This document shows, one piece after another, positions 5,214 through 11,004 of a DNA stretch of 11,004 nt. The position numbers were made by a program, and so were the translations under genes. The notes beneath the pieces are model-generated. The model did no database searches and had not been told where the DNA came from. It saw only the letters and a program-made list of their open reading frames with translations. The stretch lies in the NCBI GenBank assembly GCA_003105305.1, contig PQAQ01000255.1:430-11433 (forward strand), written 5' to 3'. The DNA is from Candidatus Methylomirabilota bacterium. Lineage in GTDB: Bacteria > Methylomirabilota > Methylomirabilia > Methylomirabilales > Methylomirabilaceae. Each line of letters opens with the position of its first letter. Positions within the stretch are counted from its first letter, which is position 1.

Positions 5214-7333
5214 TGGCCGTAGGCAGATGGAACGTTCACGCTGTCATCCGTCGACGGCGAAGAGCCGTTTGTCGTCGGCAGCGTCACTATTGACGGCAGC
5301 AGTGCTTCCTGTCCTTGAATGAAATACTCATCGAACGCATCGGGATTGTTCGATGAGGCCGGCTGTCCGGTCTTGCGATTGATCCACACCCGAACAACCC
5401 CTCCAGGCGGCAGAAATGGTTCGGCAGGGCTGTTGTCAAGGCTCCGCTTCATGAAATCGACCCAGATCGGCGCGGCCACCTTTCCGGCCGTCTCGTGAGA
5501 GCCGATCGACCGGCGCTGATCGTACCCCAGCCAGATTCCCGCCACAACACTCGGCGTATACCCAAGGAACCAGAGATCTTCCGCGGCCTGCGTCGTTCCG
5601 GTTTTCGCCGCGGCCGGGCGTCCGATACGCCGCGCTGCCTTGCCGGTCCCGCGCTCCACCACACCCTCAAGGACGGTGGTCAGGACAAATGCGACCTCTT
5701 CGCTCATCACCTGTCGCGGCTCGGGAAACCGCTCTTCAAGCACCACCTCGCCGGAACCGACCACGCGCCGGATGGCGAAGGGCGGCGCCAGGCTCCCTCG
5801 GTCGGCAAATGCCTGATAGACAGACGTCATCTCCAACAGACTGACCTCCGAGACCCCAAGTGCAAGCGCATACTCCCGCCGAAGCTCTGAGGTAATCCCG
5901 AGCCGACGGGCGAGATCGATCACCGGATCGACCCCGATGGCAGCGATCAGACGGACTGTAGGAACATTGATCGACTCCTCAAGCGCCTGACGCAACGTGA
6001 TCTGACCGCGATACTTGCGGTCCAGATTCTCCGGGGCCCAGGTCTCGCGTCGACTCCCCGTACCGATCTCGAAACTGATCGGGGCATCGTCAATCATGGT
6101 CGCCGGCGTCAGTCCCCGCTCAAATGCCGCCGCATAGACCAACGGCTTGAAGGCCGAGCCCGGCTGGCGACGCGCCTGCACGACCCGATTAAACTGACTC
6201 CGCGAGTAGTCCGAACCGCCCACCCACGCCTTGATCTCACCGCTCCTGACATCGAGGGCCACCAGCGCCCCCTCCAACGTCGCCGCCCCCCCCTTCCCTT
6301 GCTCCTTATGCCGTTGCGCAATCGCCGCGACACCCCGACTGATCGCCTTGACTGCCGCCTGTTGCATCACGGCATTTAACGTCGTATAAATCTTGAGTCC
6401 GCCTTTCCGCACAACAATCGGGCCAAAGCGCTCATCAAGTTGTGCCCGGACATAATCAATGAACCATGGCGCCATGCCCTTTGATCGAAACATCGGATTA
6501 ACCGATACGGGCGCGAGATTCGCCCGGCGAGCCTGAGCCTGCTTGATCGCACCCGTCGCTACCATCCGGTCCAACACATACTGGCGGCGCGCCTTGGCCC
6601 GTTTAATGTCGATCAGCGGCGAGTACCGGCCCGGCGCACGCGGCAGCCCGGCCAGCAGCGCGGCTTCCGGCAGCGTGAGCCCTGTAACGCTCTTGCTGAA
6701 ATAGGTTCGTGCGGCCGCCTCGACCCCATATGCCCCATGACCGAAATAGATTGAGTTCAGGTACATCTCCAGGATCTGATCCTTCGTGTAGCGTTGCTCA
6801 AGCTCGCTGGCAAGTTGCAACTCCTTAACCTTGCGCCCGATGGTCCGCTCATGGCTCAAGAACAGGGTCTTGGCAAGTTGCTGCGTGATGGTACTGCCCC
6901 CCTCCTTTACGGATGCGGACATCAGATTTTTCACGGCCGCCCTGGCGATCCCTTGCAGGTCAAGAGCCCCGTGCTCGTAAAAGCGGGCATCCTCGGCAGC
7001 AATGACCCCTTGTCGCAACTTCATCGGAATCTGGGCGAGCGGAACGAAGATCCGGTATTCCGGCATAATAGAGCCAAATATCCGTCCGTCATCATCGTAC
7101 AGCAGGCTCGGCTCGCCGGGCTGAAAGATCGCCAGTTGGGGGAGGTTGGGCAGGTCCTCCTCTCGCGCCAGCGGCGCGCCCCATGCGGCTGTCCCAAACG
7201 TCGCACTGATAAGAAGCGCAATAAACAGTCCGCGCCATGTCGTTCGCACCCAACACACCCGTCGTACACCCATAAATGTCATCCGAGAATCGGCACTCCC
7301 GCGCAGCGTTACAGGGACGTCCGCGCTCAACAC
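5210..7333 (-). CDS. Class A penicillin-binding protein (PBP1A type)
   Basis: A 707-residue bifunctional peptidoglycan synthase: a GT51 glycosyltransferase polymerises lipid II and a transpeptidase cross-links the stems, on the outer face of the inner membrane. A single membrane anchor lies at about 34-53. GT51 motifs are EDARFYEHG (catalytic Glu114), GGSTITQQLAKT (145-156) and the KVKELQ segment with Glu171, followed by YLNSIYFGHGAYGVEAAA. The transpeptidase has SAFK (Ser393-Lys396), SIN (454-456) and KTGT (577-580), all intact. GTG at 7333 was chosen because AGGAG lies six bases upstream; an ATG at Met18 is an alternative. It is shorter than enterobacterial PBP1A (about 850) and appears to lack much of the inserted OB-like domain. 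It stands alone, with an extended -10 promoter upstream. Confidence 0.96.
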   Translation of the reverse strand: MLSADVPVTLRGSADSRMTFMGVRRVCWVRTTWRGLFIALLISATFGTAAWGAPLAREEDLPNLPQLAIFQPGEPSLLYDDDGRIFGSIMPEYRIFVPLAQIPMKLRQGVIAAEDARFYEHGALDLQGIARAAVKNLMSASVKEGGSTITQQLAKTLFLSHERTIGRKVKELQLASELEQRYTKDQILEMYLNSIYFGHGAYGVEAAARTYFSKSVTGLTLPEAALLAGLPRAPGRYSPLIDIKRAKARRQYVLDRMVATGAIKQAQARRANLAPVSVNPMFRSKGMAPWFIDYVRAQLDERFGPIVVRKGGLKIYTTLNAVMQQAAVKAISRGVAAIAQRHKEQGKGGAATLEGALVALDVRSGEIKAWVGGSDYSRSQFNRVVQARRQPGSAFKPLVYAAAFERGLTPATMIDDAPISFEIGTGSRRETWAPENLDRKYRGQITLRQALEESINVPTVRLIAAIGVDPVIDLARRLGITSELRREYALALGVSEVSLLEMTSVYQAFADRGSLAPPFAIRRVVGSGEVVLEERFPEPRQVMSEEVAFVLTTVLEGVVERGTGKAARRIGRPAAAKTGTTQAAEDLWFLGYTPSVVAGIWLGYDQRRSIGSHETAGKVAAPIWVDFMKRSLDNSPAEPFLPPGGVVRVWINRKTGQPASSNNPDAFDEYFIQGQEALLPSIVTLPTTNGSSPSTDDSVNVPSAYGH

Positions 7334-7369
7334 ACATCACTCCTAGTTTTTCACCCGGTTAACTCTTTC

Positions 7370-7378
7370 ACTATACCA
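7370..7378 (-). promoter_or_regulatory. Extended -10 promoter of the penicillin-binding protein gene
   Basis: The minus strand reads TGGTATAGT (7378-7370), an extended -10 element with no good -35. The predicted start near 7363 gives a leader of about 30 nt to the GTG at 7333. Confidence 0.4.
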
Positions 7379-7454
7379 CGGAACCTCGGCCAACGCCGCA
7401 TTCCAGTGACCGAGAGTTTGTCCTTCCGGCGGAGCAACCTTTGTCTCTGCGCGT

Positions 7455-7477
7455 CTTGTTGAAATTCCATCAACAAG
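7455..7477. promoter_or_regulatory. Perfect 8-bp inverted repeat in the gap upstream of the penicillin-binding protein gene
   Basis: CTTGTTGA (7455-7462) and TCAACAAG (7470-7477) flank a 7-base AATTCCA centre. The rest of 7379-7586 is less GC-rich than its surroundings and I see no supported gene in it. TATAGT at 7549-7554 on the plus strand could be a -10 box, but a matching -35 is 19 bases away and weak. The inverted repeat could be an operator; no regulator can be named. Confidence 0.3.
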
Positions 7478-7586
7478 CCTCCGAAACGAAAAGATAATTT
7501 CGCTCATGTCGAGGAATTTTAGGTTGGTCCTAGACAGACCGGCATAATTATAGTTAGTGATGCTCAACAATGTCACTCAGGTCTAT

Positions 7587-7829
7587 TCAAGCCATCCCGA
7601 GCGTGAACTCCACAAACCGCAGCCGCATTGACCAATCTTCACCTTTCCCCATCCCGAACTCTGCGAATCCCTTTTTGTTCCCGAAATGCTCGGGCCCACG
7701 GTCGGTCAACAAGCCGTCTGCGGAAACCCGTGTTATGATGTGACTACGGCTGTTGATGATCGAAATCGCCTGCGACGCGTCGTCGATCAACCGCGCCGGA
7801 CAGGCTGATCGGACGAGGCGGTCTCTCAT
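7587..7829 (-). CDS. Unrecognised 80-codon reading frame, possible gene remnant
   Basis: From ATG 7829 the frame encodes 80 residues that read like a natural protein. It has a segment rich in Ile, Ser and Arg (SQAISIINSRSHIITRV), a Gly-rich middle (GPEHFGNKKGFAEFGMGKG) and an amphipathic end (DWSMRLRFVEFTLGMA). Codon third positions are mostly G or C, as in true genes here, while the plus strand has no comparable frame. No Shine-Dalgarno precedes the ATG, and only 9 bases separate it from the Nudix start, leaving no room for its own promoter unless that lies in the Nudix gene. I do not recognise the family. It may be the surviving C-terminus of a longer gene cut off at the Nudix boundary. Confidence 0.4.
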   Translation of the reverse strand: MRDRLVRSACPARLIDDASQAISIINSRSHIITRVSADGLLTDRGPEHFGNKKGFAEFGMGKGEDWSMRLRFVEFTLGMA

Positions 7830-7838
7830 GGAGCGGAC

Positions 7839-8399
7839 ATGGTAAACAAAAGGCATATGTTGTCCGAAGAAGCGTGGAAGACGCTGTCCAGCCGGCCGAT
7901 CTACCGGAACCGGTGGCTGTCGCTGCGCGAAGATCTGGTCGGGCTTCCCGACGGACGGACCACGATCTACGGCGTGGTGACCTGCGGCGAGTGCGTCGGC
8001 ATCCTCCCCTTTCTCGACAGTCGGACGGTCCTCCTGGTCAAGCAGTACCGGTATATCGCACAGCGAGCCCCCTGGGAGATGCCCACCGGCGGGATCCATG
8101 CGGCCGAGTCGATCGAGGCGGCCGCCCAGCGTGAGCTGAGCGAGGAGATCGGGTATCAGGCGGGAAAGCTCACTCCGTTGAGCACGTTTCACACAAGCAA
8201 GAGCGTGATGGACGAGACGGCCCACCTGTTGATCGGTGAGGAGTTGACAAGTCTCGAGCGGCCTCCGGATGACACGGAGTTCATCCAGGTCCGCGCCTTC
8301 CCATTTACGGACGCCCTCCAGATGGTTCTGCAAGGCGAGATCGTCGACGCCATGACCATCATCGCCGTCCTGCACGCCGCCCGCCTGCGTGGACTCTAG
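7839..8399 (+). CDS. Nudix hydrolase, ADP-ribose pyrophosphatase-like
   Basis: A 186-residue cytoplasmic Nudix enzyme that should cleave a nucleoside diphosphate linked to another moiety, most likely ADP-ribose or a nucleotide sugar. The full Nudix box G-x5-E-x7-RELSEE-x-G-Y spans residues 84-106, with catalytic REL-x-EE at 98-103. It is preceded by VLLVKQYRY and WEMPTGGI, and followed by HTSKSVMDETAHLL, as in the NudF/ADPRase group. GGAG (7830-7833) lies five bases before ATG 7839. The exact substrate cannot be read from sequence. It converges with the CoA-transferase operon 33 bases downstream. Confidence 0.93.
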   Translation: MVNKRHMLSEEAWKTLSSRPIYRNRWLSLREDLVGLPDGRTTIYGVVTCGECVGILPFLDSRTVLLVKQYRYIAQRAPWEMPTGGIHAAESIEAAAQRELSEEIGYQAGKLTPLSTFHTSKSVMDETAHLLIGEELTSLERPPDDTEFIQVRAFPFTDALQMVLQGEIVDAMTIIAVLHAARLRGL

Positions 8400-8416
8400 C
8401 GTGGAAATCCCGATAT

Positions 8417-8429
8417 GACTCGAGGAGTC
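8417..8429. terminator. Short hairpin between convergent genes
   Basis: GACTC-GAG-GAGTC forms a 5-bp stem with a 3-base loop in the 33-base gap between the Nudix stop and the CoA-transferase beta stop. There is no T-run on either strand, so it is at best a weak bidirectional terminator. Confidence 0.25.
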
Positions 8430-8432
8430 GCG

Positions 8433-9227
8433 TTAATCCCCGGCGCCGCCGATGATCGCACGATCGGGGTCGATCTCCTCCCGAAGGATGCGCAGCTCCT
8501 CAGCGGTCGGGGGCGCAAGCTCCTCAAGAGTCGAAGCGATGAGGGGGGTAAACCCCATCTCCTTCAGGGTGTCGTCTACGCTCAGGCCCTGTAAGACTCC
8601 GAGCAGGATCATCTGCCTGGTCCGGTCGTCAAAACCGTAGAGGGCCTTGGAGGTGGCCACCCGCCAGGGTCCGGTGTCTTTCGGCAGGCCGGCCCGTTCG
8701 CGCGCCCCGGGCGTGCCGTCAAGGAACCCGGGCGAGGTCACGAAATCGACCTTCTCCACGAAACGACGGCGTTCGTGCTTGACGATGACCACCGTCTGCC
8801 AGCACTGGGACAGCACCTCGTTGGCCCCCCCGCTCCCTGGAAACCGCTTCTCCGGACGGTGGTAGTCGCGCCCGACGATGGTTGAGTTAATATTGCCAAA
8901 CCGGTCGATCTGTGTCGCGCCGAGAACGCCCATATCGATCAGCCCGAGTTGGGCCTGCGCGAAGATGGTATTCATGCTCGTCCAAGCGACCGACCGATAG
9001 CAGTTGCGGGGCCCGCCCATCGTAAAGCGGACGAACGGCGTCTCGGGGAGCGCGCCGACCGCGCCGAACTCGTAGACCTGGACCATGCCAGGAGCGTGCA
9101 GGCGCTGGGCCAGGATAGCGGCGATCTGCGGCATCCCATAACCGATAAAGACCAGCGCACCGTCACGGATCAGCCGAGCGCACTGACAGATCATGAACTC
9201 CGCCTCAGTGAACGCCGTACCGTTCAC
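8433..9227 (-). CDS. CoA-transferase beta subunit (glutaconate CoA-transferase GctB/IpdB-like)
   Basis: A 264-residue beta subunit of a family I CoA-transferase. It begins with GTG overlapping the alpha-subunit stop (GTGA), with AAGGAGGG six bases upstream, so translation is coupled to alpha. Residues 29-34 (GYGMPQ) and 51-58 (VYEFGAVG) are the usual beta-strand and catalytic-Glu region; Glu53 is in the position of the GctB catalytic glutamate. DMGVLGATQIDRFGNINST and the KHERRRFVEKVDFVTSPGFLDG segment are characteristic. Together with alpha it should move CoA between carboxylic acids. The same fold serves as the ring-opening hydrolase IpdAB in steroid degradation, so the reaction is not certain. 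The substrate is unknown; the neighbouring meaB favours a propionate or methylmalonyl-type pathway. Confidence 0.9.
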   Translation of the reverse strand: MNGTAFTEAEFMICQCARLIRDGALVFIGYGMPQIAAILAQRLHAPGMVQVYEFGAVGALPETPFVRFTMGGPRNCYRSVAWTSMNTIFAQAQLGLIDMGVLGATQIDRFGNINSTIVGRDYHRPEKRFPGSGGANEVLSQCWQTVVIVKHERRRFVEKVDFVTSPGFLDGTPGARERAGLPKDTGPWRVATSKALYGFDDRTRQMILLGVLQGLSVDDTLKEMGFTPLIASTLEELAPPTAEELRILREEIDPDRAIIGGAGD

Positions 9228-10201
9228 TGATAGCCCTCCTTGATGACGGCCTGTCGCTTCAGCGCGAGCAGCCTTGCTGGCCCTATCCGCTTCTCCAGAA
9301 ACTCCTCATGTGAAGCCACGCTATAGATATACTTGTCGAGATAGGCGGCCATCGCCTGTTCATCACGCGAGGCGCTCATGAACTCCAGAAAGTGCGCCGC
9401 GTCCATCTCGTAGAGTCCCTGTGTCCCACCCGGCAGACAGCCATACGGGGCATGAACGACGGCGTCCACGAGATAGTACGGGATGGTGGTCTTCGACGGC
9501 GCCTTACGGATGTCGTCGATCGGAATGATCTCCTCGGTGGAGATGATAGTCCGTTTAGAGGCCATAGCCGTTTCCAGGGGCGAGACGCCCGGACCGAAGC
9601 AGCGGGCGTTCCCATAGATGTCGCACTGTTGGACATGGACCAGCCCGACATCGGGGTTCACGGCAGGCACCAGCGCAATCGGCTTGCCGGCAAAGGGGTC
9701 CTGGACCACCTTGGCGCCGGAATAGGTCAATGTGTCGGTGGCCAGGAGACTCCTGGTCGGCAGGAACGGCACCCCCATTGCGCCGGCCAGATGGCGCAGC
9801 GCCAAGGTTCCGTTGGTCCATTCGGTCACCTTGATCCGCCCTTCCTCCACAAACTTGCTGATCAGGCGACCCAGGCCCAGGAAGCCCACATCGACCCCAC
9901 GCAGACAGCCTCCGGCCGCCAGCAGCGTCGTTTCCATCAAGGTGAACTTGGCCGCAAACCAGAGATGCGTTCGCCGCTGACGAATGATCTCCCGAATAAG
10001 GGAGGCCGGACCGCGGGTAAAGGAGGAGAAGTCGAAGCTGACGTAATCGCCGTCCTTCACGTACCGGCGAACCGCCTCAGCCTCGGGCATGACCTTATTC
10101 ACCATCTCCCGCTGCTTCTCGGTCCGCATGAAGGCGCGCAGCTCGTCCGGATCTGTCACGCTAAATTCACCGACTCCCGCCTGCAGCACATCCATACTCA
10201 T
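9224..10201 (-). CDS. CoA-transferase alpha subunit (GctA/IpdA-like)
   Basis: A 325-residue alpha subunit, close to the length of glutaconate CoA-transferase GctA (about 320). It shows the SFDFSSFTRGPASLIREIIRQ nucleotide-fold start, GVDVGFLGLGRLISKFVEEGRIKVTEWTNG, the GVPFLPTRSLLATDT segment and the LVPAVNPDVGLVHVQQCDIYGNA region typical of the family. ATG 10201 is used. GTG 10204 and ATG 10195 are in frame, and the latter has the better distance (8 bases) from the AGGGGG site. The meaB stop lies 6 bases upstream, and the gene overlaps the beta subunit by 4 bases, so the three form one operon. Confidence 0.92.
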   Translation of the reverse strand: MSMDVLQAGVGEFSVTDPDELRAFMRTEKQREMVNKVMPEAEAVRRYVKDGDYVSFDFSSFTRGPASLIREIIRQRRTHLWFAAKFTLMETTLLAAGGCLRGVDVGFLGLGRLISKFVEEGRIKVTEWTNGTLALRHLAGAMGVPFLPTRSLLATDTLTYSGAKVVQDPFAGKPIALVPAVNPDVGLVHVQQCDIYGNARCFGPGVSPLETAMASKRTIISTEEIIPIDDIRKAPSKTTIPYYLVDAVVHAPYGCLPGGTQGLYEMDAAHFLEFMSASRDEQAMAAYLDKYIYSVASHEEFLEKRIGPARLLALKRQAVIKEGYQ

Positions 10202-10207
10202 CACCCC

Positions 10208-11004
10208 CTACAGGCCGATCTTGGCGAGAACCTCATCCACGGCGGTGTAGGGGTCGAGGGTGCGGTCGGCGACGCGGGCGATCAGTTCCTGCATGCGACC
10301 GTTCCGATCGAATCGCTCCAGTGCCCTGGCCGTGAGCGTCTCCTGCAGGAGCGCAACAAAGGCTCGCTCGCTTCGTTCCCGGGCCTTCTGTCTGTGCAGA
10401 TCGCCTTCATTCATGAAGGCCCTGTGCTCGAAGATCGCGTCCAGGAGCGCTGTGACGCCCTCGCCCGTTGTGGCGACCGTCTTGAGGACCTTCGGAGACC
10501 AGCCGGCCCCTTTCGGCGCCATCTGTAGCATCATCTCAAACTCGGTGATGGTCCGGTTTGCGTCCTCCCGGTCGGCCTTATTGACCACGAACAGATCGCC
10601 GATCTCCAGGACGCCAGCCTTAAAGGTCTGGACCTCGTCGCCGAGGCCGGGCACCGAGACTACTACGCAGGTGTGCGCCGTTCCTACCACCTCTACCTCA
10701 TCCTGACCGACTCCTACCGTCTCGATCAGGATCACCTCTTTCCCCGCCGCATCCATGACGTCCACGATCTCGTTGGTGGCGCGGGCCAGACCGCCAAGAT
10801 GACCCCGCGTGGCCATACTGCGGATAAAGACGCCGGGGTCGAGACTGTGGCTCTGCATTCGGATCCGGTCGGCCAGAATCGCGCCTCCGGTAAACGGACT
10901 CGTCGGATCCACCGCCACGATCCCTACCGTCTTGCCGCGTTTGCGCAGCTCCTCCGTGAGGCGATCCGCCAGCGTACTCTTCCCGGAGCCTGGCGGACCG
11001 GTAA
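10208..11004 (-). CDS. meaB: MeaB/ArgK-family GTPase (N-terminus outside window)
   Basis: The visible 264 residues start within the P-loop: GPPGSGKST at 10999-10973, then VAVDPTSPFTGGAILADRIRM, the ETVGVGQDE switch motif (visible residues 94-102) and NKAD (141-144). MeaB proteins are G3E-class GTPases that bind methylmalonyl-CoA mutase (or isobutyryl-CoA mutase) and gate cobalamin delivery and protect the enzyme. The reading frame continues to the window edge without a start, so roughly 50-60 residues lie outside. It is the first visible gene of the meaB-CoA-transferase operon, and a mutase gene is expected upstream. ArgK, the older name, was a misassignment to arginine transport. Confidence 0.95.
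   Translation of the reverse strand, partial: TGPPGSGKSTLADRLTEELRKRGKTVGIVAVDPTSPFTGGAILADRIRMQSHSLDPGVFIRSMATRGHLGGLARATNEIVDVMDAAGKEVILIETVGVGQDEVEVVGTAHTCVVVSVPGLGDEVQTFKAGVLEIGDLFVVNKADREDANRTITEFEMMLQMAPKGAGWSPKVLKTVATTGEGVTALLDAIFEHRAFMNEGDLHRQKARERSERAFVALLQETLTARALERFDRNGRMQELIARVADRTLDPYTAVDEVLAKIGL

Noticed and set aside
7343..7576. 77-codon minus-strand open frame upstream of the penicillin-binding protein gene
   Set aside because: No ribosome site, uneven composition, and it overlaps the probable promoter of the downstream gene.
7830..8375. Long minus-strand open frame antisense to the Nudix gene
   Set aside because: It is the GC-rich shadow of a clear Nudix protein; only the part beyond the Nudix start (7587-7829) has independent merit.
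9392..10528. 378-codon plus-strand frame over the CoA-transferase and meaB genes
   Set aside because: Antisense to two well-supported genes and without family features.

Overview
This is a GC-rich bacterial chromosome segment that is mostly housekeeping and central metabolism. I see no transposase, integrase, phage gene, CRISPR array or toxin-antitoxin pair. The organism cannot be named from this window. Bacterial Shine-Dalgarno sites, sigma-70-like promoters, a class A penicillin-binding protein (so a peptidoglycan wall) and a tRNA with its CCA encoded all fit a free-living bacterium. A MeaB-type GTPase next to a two-subunit CoA-transferase points to acyl-CoA or methylmalonyl-CoA metabolism.

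Left part (1-3105). The first 47 bases hold the start of a minus-strand gene whose N-terminus resembles enoyl-CoA hydratases. Next comes a complete beta-carbonic anhydrase (minus, 180-845). The 511-base gap 846-1356 holds a promoter-like repeat, a nested inverted repeat and the first copy of a palindromic repeat family. It is followed by a small exported protein (plus, 1357-1665), a second palindrome copy, a five-repeat ankyrin protein (minus, 1807-2319) and a two-helix membrane protein (plus, 2527-3105).

Middle part (3106-5213). On the minus strand lie a frameshifted DUF985 cupin gene, a DUF523-DUF1722 protein (TudS-like domain) whose stop overlaps the cupin start, a small two-helix membrane protein and tRNA-Glu(CTC). 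A third, inverted palindrome copy sits in the DUF523 leader.

Right part (5210-11004). A class A penicillin-binding protein (minus) is followed by a roughly 500-base stretch with a possible orphan or remnant gene. Then come a plus-strand Nudix hydrolase and a tight minus-strand operon: meaB (N-terminus beyond the window), CoA-transferase alpha, CoA-transferase beta.

Most unusual signals: (1) a 42-bp sequence occurs twice, at 1034 and 2335, 33 of 42 bases identical. Both copies carry a minus-strand TTGCNA-17-TARAAT promoter facing the carbonic anhydrase and the ankyrin gene. (2) The carbonic anhydrase promoter copy would start transcription exactly at a nested hairpin, giving a structured leader of about 187 nt. 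(3) Three copies of a GCCCTTTGGGG/CCCCAAAGGGC palindrome lie in intergenic gaps within 3.5 kb. (4) A coding-like 80-codon frame I cannot identify begins 9 bases from the divergent Nudix gene.
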